The notes beneath the pieces are model-generated. The model did not search any database and was not told where the DNA came from. It worked only from the letters and a program-made list of their open reading frames with translations. A program made the translations under genes and the position numbers. Positions 47,057-58,231 of a stretch of 64,000 nucleotides of DNA are shown one piece after another (within the stretch, counting starts at the first letter, position 1; each line of letters begins with the position of its first letter). Source of the stretch: Pelodera strongyloides (lineage: Eukaryota; Nematoda; Chromadorea; Rhabditida; Rhabditidae); contig JAANDG010000537.1 of NCBI GenBank assembly GCA_036852015.1, positions 37,475 through 101,474 on the forward strand, read 5' to 3'.

Positions 47057-50000
47057 ATGCCAACGTCTGAATCTGAACAATCTGAGGGTGGTAAGTCCAG
47101 ATCTAATTTTTTTTTTGCCTGTGATTTAGATTTTTTCAAGTGAATACCGTAAACAAGCCGTAATTTGTTTCTTTTGGCAATTTTAATCAACATTAAAGGA
47201 TCGCAGTCACTACAAAATCATCATTTTGCTTCGAGTTTACTTGTGTTTAGTAAAGAATAGAAAAAAAATACTTTACCAAAACCGAATAATTTGAATTCCA
47301 ACTCAGGGGGTGAACAAGTAGAAAAGTAGTTCTACTTAACTACCGCGGGATTATGAAACGTGTAGTGATATGCCTGCAGACCCTTGCAGCATATGTAAAG
47401 ATATAATATGCAGATATTTGCCGAAATAATTTGCATACTCCCGATCGGGAAGCAGCTGTATGAACACGTTTCGTGATCCTGCGGTAGCTAAGTAGAACTA
47501 CTTTTCATCTGGTTCACTCCCTGAGTTGGAATTCAAATTATTCGTTTTTGGTAAAGTATTTGTCTCTATTTTGACTAAATACAAGTAAACTCGAAGAAAA
47601 ACGACGATTTTGTAGTGACTGCGATCCTTTAAACTCGGTTTCTCTAGTTTAGTAAATTGTCTATTTTTTAATAGTATTATTCCTCTTTCCATTTCTAAAG
47701 TAGTGGTCATCGTACTCATGAGACCCAACCACATTAAAATCCTCGCAAGCCTCGCACAGGAAAAATTCACCTTAATTGTCGTGGACTAGTCCTGCAGCGT
47801 CAGTGTTTATTTGGCAGCAGCGAGTCACACGCTAAGTTCCGTTGTATAGTTGTGTAGTCGGCCTCGGCCTCCGTTTTGTCAGTTTCTTATCGTCATTGCG
47901 GCGCATAATATGTCCTGCCCATCTATGCTTCGTTGCTTCGAATAGTTTACACGGTCGACAGCATGGTGGGCTTGGGTGATTCGTCGCATATCGACATTGT
48001 GGAGGTTTCGTTCTCTCTGTTTTATATGAATACTTCATTCAGCGTACACGTACACCGAAGTAAAGCGGAAGACAAAAACAAATAACAACAATAAAATAAC
48101 AACAACGACAACAACAAAAAATAACAATAAGAGAAATAATGCGCGTATAACAAACGAAAACAATATGTACAACAATGGAATGGAGTTGCATGTAAATAAC
48201 TAAACTAAGTGTGAATGTTTCTATTTGCCACTTCATAAAGCTCTAATAAATCAAGCTCGTCAATGCGGGTTTTAAAAGAATCAACGGAACTCGAAAGAAC
48301 ATTACCATCAGGAAGTAGGTTCCACAAACGAGTGGCCTTGTGCTTGTCTCAGAAATGGTCATTTTCCATGTATCAGCCCAACTGGAAATGTTGCCAAGTT
48401 CTTTTTAAAAAGCATTCCAGGCAGGCGATGTCCCTAGTTTTGGCGTAACACGGGAAATCTTAACGTCATCCGCGTACATAACAATGGAGTTTTTCGTAGC
48501 GTTGTTCCAATAATAGTTCTTTTTGCTTTAAAGGGACGGTGGTCCCACTTCGCGACAAATGATCGAGAGGCGCGCGGCAAAGGGGCCGGGTGGTGCAGAG
48601 GCTGCGCGTTCCACTCTAACGCAGTCGACCCGAGTTCGATTGCGGCCAGTGACAACTTTGAAACCACCACCCGGCGAAGGAATCATGGGCGATCCTTCCT
48701 GGCCCTAGCCCAAAGACGTCGAGCAATTTGTCAAGTTTGATATTGGGACCACTTTTGAATTTAAATTGTGGTACACTTGATAAAAAATAAGAACAAACCA
48801 ACGGTCGTGAAGTTACCCAAATACCCATTCTCTTCAAAAGCACCTTGACATCTCCTTGCTTTCATTTGATTCTCTTCTAACTTTCACTTTATGTGTATTT
48901 TTTTTGCTGTTACTAGCGAACAGATTGGTTTCTGGTGTACATATCCTCACAATTCTTACATTTAAGGAGAAGAGTATGTCGTCGAAGCAGTACTTGCGCA
49001 TCGGGTTCTCAGAGGGAAGAAGCAGTACAAACTGCGATGGCAGGGGTACAGATCAGAGGATGATACCTGGGAGGATGAAGAAAATTGCGTAGGTTACTTA
49101 TATTGTGCCTTGCGGAAGTAGTTCGTGTTCTGTGCAAAGTCAGCGGTGTTCCCCAGGGCCCAGGGATACATTTTGCTTAAAAGGTCGGACGCGCCAAAGT
49201 GAACCTATATTTATGGTTGGTTCTCCTAGTTTGTACTACGGGTGTTTATTATACTATATACAAAATAACATAAACCAGAGCTTTTCAGGTACGTTTTTCG
49301 TAAAAGTATACGGTACGGAAATAAAATGCAAATTTCAAAGGTGCCCGCAGATGTAAATTTATCATGAAATTAAATGCAATGTCAATTTGCATATGCGTCA
49401 GTGAAACCTGCAGTTTATTTTTCCGTGCTGTATACTCTTACGAAAAACTTACTTGGAAAGCTTCACGGTGATTAATCCGGTTGAAACTTAGTTTGTATGT
49501 ATTATAATAAATACCCTTTAATACAAATTATGAACAAATCATAAATGTAGGTTCACTTTGGTGGGCCGGACCCTTTAAGCAAGGCGTACTGGACTACTGG
49601 ACCAGAATTATTCCATTGCCAATTACAGTTATTGATAAGCGCAGACACGGAATTCCTCCTAAAAGTTATTTTGCAATTGGCATCCCGACGTCCGACTATC
49701 CATAGTCCATGCCCACCGCGTAAACAGTGCTAATGAACCAATGCGCACGCAACACACTCGAAACTGAAACACCACTGATTCAGTACTATTGGATATGTTC
49801 ATCGATCCTTATTAAAGGAGCATTGGAGCATATTAGTAGCAAACAGACAAAATCATCTACTTTGACATAGTGTCGTTGGTCAAACAGGTGAATAGATGCC
49901 TACCTCATTAGTGTAATGGCCTGTCCATGTTTGGATTCGCACTTGCAAAAATGACAAATGCCTGTCCGTGTTCAGGCCATTTTACATGGATGTCAAATGC

Positions 50001-53000
50001 CTACCGTAACCCATGCGAATCGCACTTTTGTCATGGTCCTGCAGCGAAAGTACATCTATTTCGAATAGATCCGTACTATTTTGAAATAGATCCGTACTAG
50101 ATTCAAAATCGCTGCGGGACCTTGTCATTTACATCGACTCGAACATGGACAGGCATTTGTCATTTTCGCGAATAGCACACATGGACAGGCCATAACACTG
50201 CCACAAAGCTACGCTTATAAAACACTAACCGTCCTCGACTGCATTTACAATACCTGCGCCGCTCAGTGTAAGAATATCTCGTTAATCTCTTTTAAATAAA
50301 CTGTTAAAACGATGTAACGGCCGGTTTTTGAAACGTATGTTGGACAACTGCATTCCTATATTATGAGCGCAACTGCAAATGAATCTAGCTAGTCTAAAAA
50401 TCGCGCAGTTTTTGCATGCATTACATGGGAATGCAATACGCCATACTTTGCGCTCTACATTGTCTATGTATTAACGGTTGACATGTGGCCTGTTTTCAGG
50501 ATTGCCGGGCCTTGATTGTGCAGTACGAAAAGGAAAACGCAAAAAAATCTAACAATAAGAGGTGGGTTACGGTTTACGATTGCCAAGTTTGCTACAATTT
50601 TACGTCGTTTTCGTTTTTTAATTCGGGAAGTGGAACTCATGGTGCGTGCTGATAGCTGTAGCGTCGACTCCTTTATCTAAGAGACCTATCAGTTCGCCAT
50701 TTCTTGCTAGCGAAATACCGGTAGTTTTTTGAAACTCATAGTGGACAACTAAAGTTCTTACCTTATGCGAATTTAGCTCGATTTTGTAACCTAATTTATA
50801 TTTATTTGCATAAGAATGTTGCTGTCAGTCTATCAACAGTATATTTAGGAAAACCAGGGAACAAAGTAGTACAGGAAGTACTTCAGCCTCTCGGACTGTC
50901 GCTTCGGACACTATCTCAGTCAGTTGCCTTATTTTATTCCCCTTTTACGTACAATACTGGTTTCACATTGTCTTTTCATGAAATGAAAAATCGAAAGAAA
51001 GTTACGAAATTCTTTGAATTTGTAGACTCCTTCTAAGCGAAGACGGGCCGCAGTAAGGGTAGAATCGTCCGACGGTGATGAGTCCAACGAGGTATGTGTC
51101 AGATTTTTATTCTATTTGCATTTCTTGCACGTTGCCATTGCGTAGGAAGTTTGTGAGTTAGCTTTATGATGTAGCGTTAGATAAATTGCAACTGACTGTA
51201 GTATTGGTGATCCCCTCTCTCCGATCTATTATTAGGCGTAGCCTTTTCCAAATCCAATTATTGAATTAATAATTAGTTCTGACTATTGCGAAGAACTTGA
51301 AGAACTGATTTGCATATGATGATTTGTAGACTCCAGCTCCAGCAAAGCGTTATCGCCGCAGGAGCCCAAGTTCGAAGGAAGTTGGTAGCTCCGTACGTGC
51401 ATCCAGGCGTGCTGGTGCTGGAAAAGAAAACGAATCAGAACAAGGCGACGTTTCGGTGAGCATTTTGTACAGATCTACGATTATGATAACGCACGCGAGA
51501 GGTGTATATAGGTGTATATCTAACGTGAGAAAGTCGTTGCTGTAGTCCCAATATATATATATATGAGTTCTTGTGAACAAACGATTTTGCCAAGTGATAG
51601 GATAAGATGACAGATCTAACAAAAATAATGCTTCCAGAGCCCTTCGAAGCATCTGCGTAACTCGACTGCAAATAAGAATGTCGATGTCACTGCAGTAAGC
51701 AATTTTAAAAGCTATGTAACTGCAGGTTATTGAAGCCTGGCCTGAACAACTACATTTCAGAGACTATGTTGTTGTAGAGAACTTTGGTGGTTTCTTCACT
51801 CCTCGTAACTACTCTCTGAAGTATAGTTCTAATATATGTCAGTTCTTGTGAACAAACGAGCTTTCCAAGTGATAGGATGTGGATGAGTTGACAGTTGTAA
51901 CAAAAATAATGCTTCCAGAGCCCTTCGAAGCATCTGCGTAACTCGTCTGCGAAGAAGAATGTCGATGTCACTGCAGTAAGCAATTTTAAAAGCTATGTAA
52001 CTGCAGGTTATTGAAGCCTGAACAACTACATTTCAGAGACTATGTTGTTGTAGAGAACTTTGGTGGTTTCTTCACTCCTCGTAACTACTCTCTGAAGTAT
52101 AGTTCTAATATATGTCAGTTCTTGTGAACAAACGAGCTTTCCAAGTGATAGGATGTGGATGAGTTGACAGTTGTAACAAAAATAATGCTTCCAGAGCCCA
52201 TCAAATAATCTGCGTAACTCGTCTGCGAAGAAGAATGTCGATGTCACTGCAGTAAGCAATTTTAAAAGCTATGTAACTGCAGGTTATTGAAGCCTGAACA
52301 ACTACATTTCAGAGACTATGTTGTTGTAGAGAACTTTGGTGGTTTCTTCACTCCTCGTAACTACTCTCTGAAGTATAGTTCTAATATATGTCAGTTCTTG
52401 TGAACAAACGAGCTTTCCAAGTGATAGGATGTGGATGAGTTGACAGTTGTAACAAAAATAATGCTTCCAGAGCCCATCAAAGAATCTGCGTAACTCGTCT
52501 GCGAAGAAGAATGTCGATGAAACTGAAGTAAGCCATTTTAAAAGCTATGTAACTGCAGGTTTTTGAAGCCTGAACAACTACATTTCAGAGACTATGTTGT
52601 TGTAGAGAACTTTGGTGGTTTCTTCACTCCTCGTAACTACTCTCTGAAGTATAGTTCTAATATATGTCAGTTCTTGTGAACAAACGAGCTTTCCAAGTGA
52701 TAGGATGTGGATGAGTTGACAGTTGTAACAAAAATAGTGCTTCCAGAGCCCATCAAAGAATCTGCGTAACTCGTCTGCGAAGAAGAATGTCGATGAAACT
52801 GAAGTAAGCCATTTTAAAAGCTATGTAACTGCAGGTTTTTGAAGCCTGAACAACTACATTTCAGAGACTATGTTGTTGTAGAGAACTTTGGTGGTTTCTT
52901 CACTCCTCGTAACTACTCTCTGAAGTATAGTTCTAATATATGTCAGTTCTTGTGAACAAACGAGCTTTCCAAGTGATAGGATGTGGATGAGTTGACAGTT

Positions 53001-54776
53001 GTAACAAAAACAGTGGTTCCAGAGCCCATCAAAGAATCTGCGTAACTCGTCTGCGAAGAAGAATGTCGATGAAACTGAAGTAAGCACATTTAAAAGTGAT
53101 ACACCGGCCGGATTTTGAACATTTTGAAACCTGAACAACTCAATCACATCACCATATGTTGCATGCATATGAATAAAATTAGAATATAAAGCGGGAAGTA
53201 TCGCGCAGTCATTTGCATTCACTACATGGGAATACAGCGTCCAACATACTTTTCAAAAACCAACCGTTATACCACTTTATTAGTGTGTTGCTTCATTTTT
53301 TCGTAGTTGGCGATATTCTTGGATTTTCGTGCGTATAGAGAACAGTATACATTTTCAGGGACTCCGCGATTCTAGCCCTGTTAAGCTACCACCATCGAAA
53401 TCGGTCATCTCTGAGCTCAGCCCTAGCCCTAAGGTGAGTTGTCAACAGTTTGTTTATAATGTACTGTGTGGTTGGAATTGTAAGTAACCGTTTGCGTGTA
53501 CCTTATGAGACCATATGAGCTTCAACACTATCACATTCCCTTACATTGGTCTTTTCAGAAGAGTTCCACCTACCGTATTGAGAAGGAAGCAGCGTCTGAT
53601 GTCCTTGGCTGGAGGGTAAACAAGAACCCGCGAGAACTACGGGTGAGGCTTTATCGGCACTTTTTATGTGCATTATTATCATTTATCATTGTCAAAGTCT
53701 TTGTTGTGATAGCTCACCTTTTATTGACAAGAATAAGAATTGTCCAATTGCCCTGCGGTTTGTATTGTTCTTTATTGTTTCTAGACCGAACATCTTCATC
53801 AAAGTGTTAAAACGGCCGTTTCTGAAACATATGTTGGACAACTGCATTCCCATGCGTTGTATACAAATGAATGAATCAGGCTAAGAACATCGCGCAGTGT
53901 TTTCACTCCTACATACGTTTCAAAAACCAGATGTTATGCCGCTTTAAAGGATCGCAGTCACTTCAAATTCGTATTTTTACTTCAATTATCCATAAACATA
54001 AAAAGGTACATAGAAAAATACATTTACTGTGTCAATTTACTGAAAATTTAACCCAGGGAAAGAAATCCCCTCGGTTGTGTTTTGATAAGGTACAGTATAA
54101 CAACGATAATTGAGACAGTAGAGCAGACACTTTCCCTCTTCCCCGGTTTTTCTTTGTTTTGTCATGATTGGCAACCGGCCAAGTCCCACTGCAATTTAGA
54201 AAACACCCCATTTTGTCTAAAATCAAAACTCAACCGAAGGGATTTCTTTCCCTGTGATAAATGCTCCGTAAATCGGTATTGGATAGGTATTTTTCTGGGT
54301 ATCTTTTTATATTTATTGAAAATTGAAGTAAAAAGGCGAAATTGAAGTGACTGCGATTCCTTTAATGTATCCCTCATCTACAGATTCTCTTCGCATTCGG
54401 ATATCGCGAACGCAACAAGTTCAAGAAGGCCGACACCGAGTATGTTCCAGTTGAGGTGATCAGAGAGATACCAGGCGCACTCGAGGTTCTTTTTTTTTTA
54501 TATTTCAGAATAATAGCATTTGTGTCCATCACCAGTTCATTCATCCATTCATTCATTCATTTTTAGCCTTCCTAGTGTTTGTTGTATAAAAATGCAAATA
54601 ATCTCTGATAACTGTTCACCGCGGGACTTAGCGCACATCTGGACACATTTTTCTTATGCACATTAGAAGTTCAACAAGTTTCTATTTTTTAGCTGGCGTT
54701 TGACTATTTGGCCGAGAGGGCACTTGCTAGTCTCGAAGGTGCGGAAGCATTCGTCGGAGGTGTGCAACCCTCTTGA
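47057..54776 (+). CDS. HP1-like protein: chromodomain, repeat-expanded hinge, chromoshadow domain
   Basis: Predicted 366-residue heterochromatin-type protein. Exons: 47057-47090, 48967-49088, 50500-50565, 51026-51091, 51330-51455, six mini-exons (51638-51694, 51919-51975, 52195-52251, 52471-52527, 52747-52803, 53023-53079), 53359-53433, 53559-53642, 54384-54485, 54693-54776. Chromodomain (residues ~12-60): EEYVVEAVLAHR, YKLRWQGYRSEDDTWEDEE, with the Tyr/Trp/Trp cage that reads methylated histone H3 in HP1. The hinge is basic and Ser-rich (PSKRRRAAVR, KRYRRRSPSS), then six copies of SPSK(H/N)LRNSSAKKNVD. Chromoshadow domain (~295-352): VLGWRV, ILFAFGYRERNKF, ADTEYVPVEVI, LAFDYLAERAL, the dimer fold used to recruit partners. 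Start codon follows a TATTTAG acceptor, as for trans-splicing. Exon 3's donor (GTTACG) was chosen to keep frame. The last exon could instead splice (donor at 54760) to a short exon at 55584. Confidence 0.85.
47193..47632. repeat. TTAA-flanked MITE, family C (copy 1)
   Basis: Ends AGGATCGCAGTCACTACAAA and its complement TTTGTAGTGACTGCGATCCT, flanked by TTAA. Almost the whole 430 bp folds back on itself, with inner arms such as AAGTAGTTCTACTTA and TTGAATTCCAACTCAGGG. It lies in the first intron of the HP1-like gene. Confidence 0.8.
48585..48745 (+). repeat. tRNA-derived SINE, copy 1
   Basis: A tRNA-like head (A box GGGTGGTGCAGAGGCTGCGC, B box CGAGTTCGATTGC) followed by the body GTGACAACTTTGAAACCACC, ACCCGGCGAAGGAATCATGG and GACGTCGAGCAATTTGTCA. 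The same order and sequence occur on the minus strand at 62665-62810, which shows the unit is mobile. Internal Pol III boxes fit a SINE. In intron 1 of the HP1-like gene, same strand. Confidence 0.75.
49175..49584. repeat. TTAA-flanked MITE, family G
   Basis: Starts AAGGTCGGACGCGCCAAAGT and ends with the near complement ACTTTGGTGGGCCGGACCCT; both sides carry TTAA. Inner arms pair (TATACGGTACGGAAATAAA against TTTATTTTTCCGTGCTGTATA). In intron 2 of the HP1-like gene. Confidence 0.75.
49917..50192. repeat. TAA-flanked MITE, family I
   Basis: Left end TGGCCTGTCCATGT, right end complement ACATGGACAGGCCA, TAA on both sides. Inner motifs TTCGCACTTGCAAAAATGAC and CTGCAGCGAAAG pair with complements on the right. 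In intron 2 of the HP1-like gene. Confidence 0.75.
50308..50470. repeat. MITE family H copy
   Basis: After TTAA (50304-50307) comes ACGATGTAACGGCCGG, then TTTTTGAAACGTATGTTGGA and ATCGCGCAGTTTTTGCATGC. The right end is weakly conserved. It precedes exon 3 of the HP1-like gene. Confidence 0.65.
50708..50860. repeat. partial MITE family H copy
   Basis: TAGCGAAATACCGGTAG and the following TTTGCATAAGAATG block match the complete copy at 57560-57724. Ends decayed. In intron 3 of the HP1-like gene. Confidence 0.5.
51600..53095 (+). repeat. six ~276-bp tandem units, each containing a 57-nt coding exon
   Basis: Unit spacing measured between mini-exon starts is 281, 276, 276, 276 and 276 bp. Each unit holds an acceptor (GCTTCCAG or TGGTTCCAG), a 57-nt exon in phase 0, a GTAAGC donor and the same intron, including TAACTGCAGGTT and CTGAACAACTACATTTCAGA. 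Exons 1-3 end NVDVTA and exons 4-6 end NVDETE; units 4-6 have identical exon products. The array therefore grew by repeated unit duplication, most recently on the 3' side. Intron homology is as strong as exon homology, so growth is recent relative to neutral drift. Confidence 0.92.
53094..53277. repeat. MITE family H copy after the exon array
   Basis: Follows TTTAA at 53089-53093. Contains ACACCGGCCGGATTTTGAAC, the ATCGCGCAGTCATTTGCATT core and the right arm CAAAAACCAACCGTTAT. Confidence 0.65.
53811..53943. repeat. MITE family H copy sharing a TTAA with the next MITE
   Basis: Left flank TTAA (53807-53810); right end GATGTTATGCCGCT runs directly into TTAA and then into family C copy 2. In the intron before the exon at 54384. 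Confidence 0.7.
53944..54365. repeat. TTAA-flanked MITE, family C (copy 2)
   Basis: Ends AGGATCGCAGTCACTTCAAA and complement TTGAAGTGACTGCGATTCCT, TTAA on both sides. Inner arms GGGAAAGAAATCCCTTCGG-like sequence repeat in inverse order at 54230-54260. It ends 18 bp before an exon of the HP1-like gene. Confidence 0.75.
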
Positions 54777-56435
54777 ATATTTCATACGAGTTGAGGCAGT
54801 TCGTATTCTCACCCTTTCTTTATTCATGTACTCACCTCATATATTTTTAAAGTTTGTTATCTTTGTTCGCCTCATGAATTGGTGGCCTCTATCAATCAGG
54901 TTCTATTTATTGTTTTTCTTTTGTTCTTTCATTTGATTCCAAGTGTTCAAAGTTTCGTTTGCCATTCCCGTTTTTCTTTCATCAGTCTTTCAGTTCTGTT
55001 TCTTTTTCCAATAAGCGATTCATTCCATATCTCTGAAATCATGGTGCGCGCAGATTACCTTATCAAGTATATTTATTGTTTTCTGTTCATTACACTAGTA
55101 TTTATTTTGTGTTATTTTCGAAACATTCACGATATGTACGATTAGCAGCCATCTTTGTCTGGTAGTTTTGTGTGCTGGTCTAGGGTCGTTGAGGGATTGT
55201 TCTACTAACAGTTTTGGCGCGTGGTACTGTATTTTGGTCCAATATTTATGTATTTCGATACTGCCCCGTGTTTTTCGATCTCCTCTGAAAACTGCTTACG
55301 AACAAGGTGTTACTTGTTTTTTCCTCTTTCTTTCTGTATCTTTCTGGCTGTTGGTTGTACTTAATATAAGTGCGATTTTGCTACATGCATCCGTACTCGG
55401 TAGTTCTTCTATGGTGCACGAGGTTTTGGTGTTGATTTTACTGCAATTCTTTGTAAACATTGATACGCTGATTTATTTATTTTGTTATTATGGAATCACA
55501 GCAATGATATTTGTCCTGTGTCTGTCCATAAAAACTTGTTGATGTTGTCTTGTTTGAACTTTGTTGTATGGCTTGTATTGTAGTAAGGAAAAGGATTACA
55601 CGGCGTCTGAATACTTGAGGAGTCCAAAAAATGCTCATGAACTACATAGAATGAAGCGTGCTATAAGATGCGGCATGCCCATCTCCTATTAGGTCTTCGT
55701 TGACGCGCCAGAGGTGTGCCGAGATGAGATGTGCGCAACTACAGCTGGCCCATCTGCCGCATCGCGTGAATTGGAATAGTGCAACTTTTTGAGCGACTCA
55801 AGGATCCTTCTTTGCTCTGCACAGCGTACGAAAGAACAAATAGGTATCGCGCATGATGTTTATGCCTTGGCCGGACTTTAGGAGTGCAGCTAAGCGCAAT
55901 TCTGATCCATATTTATGTTAATTGTATATTTCACGACCACAAACCAGTTGTTGGAACTTTCAGCTGTCATAACAATGGATAATGCAAGGCAAACCCCGAA
56001 TGTCAACCCATTTCAAAATTTATTCAGGAAGTCGTGACAAATAATAACCAACACCATGGAGTACTTATCCTAAGAGAAAAGTAAAATGATCAAGACCCCC
56101 CGTGAAGTAATGTTTAACTTAAGATTGATTGAATATGTGATTCTGTTTGTTTGAAACACCGATTTACTCTTAATGATAAGAAAGAAAAGAAGAATCAATA
56201 AATATCATTTAGGCGTTCTTGGTCCGCTTCGAGCATTCCGGTCCAGTAGAACAAGTGCTGTCAGTCACAATGTCGTGCACATCTGTAAAGAATAGTATAG
56301 AAGGAATACTTTATGATCTGTGAGAAATCAGAAGTCATGATCTTGTAAGTTTTGGATGAAAATTGGAACATATTTGTAATACAAAAGCCGAAGAAAAAGG
56401 CCACGGGAACGGGAGCCCGCGACGGGAGACGGAAC
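54777..56435. other. intergenic region, no supported gene
   Basis: T-rich sequence after the HP1-like gene. The 124-codon frame at 55168-55542 has membrane-like composition that simply reflects T-richness. An acceptor at 55583 followed by a short frame to TGA (55618) could be an alternative last exon of the HP1-like gene. At 56217-56285 (minus) an acceptor precedes a short frame ending SKRTKNA, perhaps the last exon of the weak gene next door. Confidence 0.4.
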
Positions 56436-58149
56436 TTACGACGTACAGCACGCAATAAGTAGACCTGAACCTGAACTAATCAATAATCGTGAACTGACGT
56501 GGTTTCTTGTCCGCTGGCGCATCTTCTTCATTGGTTCGATCTGCTGCATCCAATCTGTAGTACGGTAACTTTCGATCTTCAGGGTTAGAGTTACGGAAGT
56601 TGGCTGCAAGCTGCTTGGCAGCGTCATGGGTTTGCCAAATGCACGTGGCATAGGAATGGTGCGCAATTTTGCCCGCCGATTACTGTCACCTCTGTTTAGG
56701 TTTTTATGTACGCGCACTACTCAACTATCTCGATGAGGTTCATATGAATAGTGAAATCTATCTATCTATCCTACTTGTCACATATTCGCTATAACATACA
56801 ATGTGACGTTTACAATCCTTACCCTCCTTTCTCTCGGATTGCATCTGCATCAGCTGGAATAAAAAGGTATTTGCAATACATGAAAAAAAACTAATAAACG
56901 AATGAAACAGGTCCCAGCGAAGGATGAAGTTATCACTATATCAACAACACCCCACTATGATCTTGGTTTCCGAGATTTTTCCGACAATTCTCCGATTTTC
57001 GGCCGAGAAAAAACCAGCTAGTTTTTTACTAATTCCCTACTAGGTTTTTACTCGGCCGAAAATCGGAGAATTCTCGGAAAAAGGTCGGAAAACACTCTCG
57101 CCGAGGAGGGCGCAGACAACGATACACCCCACACCGCCCGCCGCACAGCGGCAAAAAACCGCCGCAATATAAAAAATAACACTTAAAGAACGTGGAAAAA
57201 ATATATAATGTTTATTTTAAAGTAACAACAGTGATACAAAATAAAACAAAACCTTAATATGCTTGGAAAATAGAAATAATACTATCCTATTCTAGACGGA
57301 AAATACATAATTTTTAGTATAAAAACCTATACAAAATATTAAAAGGTGGTATATTATTATAGTAAAGTAGTAACAAAAAAAAGAACAAAATAATACATCA
57401 CCCATAATAGTACACCGCATACGTAAAGTATTAATGACATTAGCATAAACATATTAAACTAATACTTATTCATGGAAAACTGTATATAAAGAATAATGAA
57501 TACGACGTATACTATAAACAGAGTAATACATACTTACGTAATAATACACAGCGATTTAAAGCGAAATACCGGCCGGATTTTGAGCCGACAACTGAATTCT
57601 TACGTATTTATGCTAAGTTACTCATTTAGCTCGATTTTTTATTCCAATTTGTGTTCATTTGCATAAGCTGCATAAGAATGACGGTCTACCCTATGCGTTT
57701 CAAAAAACCGGCCGATAGTTCGCTTTAAAAAATCACAAAGGCACACGATGTAAGACAAAATCGCGTACCTTTTTAACAAATTAGCTGCTAGCAACAGACC
57801 AACAAACAGAGTAAACGTTATCAACGATCGTATATAAACTAACAGCAAGAATTAATAAACAATATTATACAAAGAAACTAACTAAATGTAAAAAAATAAA
57901 ATAGGATAGATCATAGTTCTTTGAACCTTTACATTTTAAGTCGAAAATCGGCAGACTTAATATTAGTGTTAGGGAAACAAAGGAAGCAATTAGAAAACTG
58001 GGACTTCTCTAATTAGCACCTATGGATAATTTAAACAATACCTACTAGCATGGAAAACCTCCGCGAATCTTAGATTCGCCACTGGCCATCTGTCGGCAAC
58101 TGCGTCCATCATACAGCGACTTTCCTTTCAGGCGCCGTCTGGCCGTCAT
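56436..58149 (-). CDS. tentative small gene, unrecognised, C-terminal part unclear
   Basis: Exons 58101-58149, 56823-56853 and 56691 (or 56682, an in-frame alternative acceptor) down to about 56436 join in phase. They give a basic start MTARRRLKGKSLYDGR, then DADAIREKG, then NRRAKLRTIPMPRAFGKP. Downstream, another frame of the same exon (56460-56660) reads AAKQLAANFRNSNPEDRKLP and looks more protein-like than the in-phase one. A single-base frame change, or an error, near 56640 may therefore be present. The first donor is GTTGCC, used elsewhere in this window as a GTTGG-type site. A TTTCCAG acceptor lies just upstream of the start codon. No family recognised. Confidence 0.35.
56950..57100. 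repeat. palindrome of TTCTCCGA/TCGGAGAA motifs
   Basis: CCGACAATTCTCCGATTTTC and GGCCGAGAAAA on the left pair with TTTTACTCGGCCGAAAATCG and GGAGAATTCTCGG on the right. A related palindrome lies at 59795-59960. No coding content. Confidence 0.7.
57560..57724. repeat. MITE family H, complete copy
   Basis: 165 bp: AGCGAAATACCGGCCGGATT at the left, AACCGGCCGATAGTTCGCT at the right, TTAA on both sides. This is the best-preserved of seven family H copies in the window and sets the family's structure. Confidence 0.8.
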
Positions 58150-58231
58150 ATCTTATACCGAGCAGCTCCTGGAAACATTAATCTTTTATGTTGGTCACAG
58201 GCACCAACAATGTAGATAGGACGATGTCTAC

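Noticed and set aside
51750..53222. Minus-strand frames of 77-122 codons across the tandem array
   Set aside because: They read the repeat on the wrong strand and repeat once per unit; the plus strand has exons with splice sites in phase with the HP1-like chain.
55168..55542. 124-codon plus-strand frame with membrane-like composition
   Set aside because: The region is T-rich, which yields Phe/Leu/Ile-rich frames by chance. No splice context, signal or family motif.
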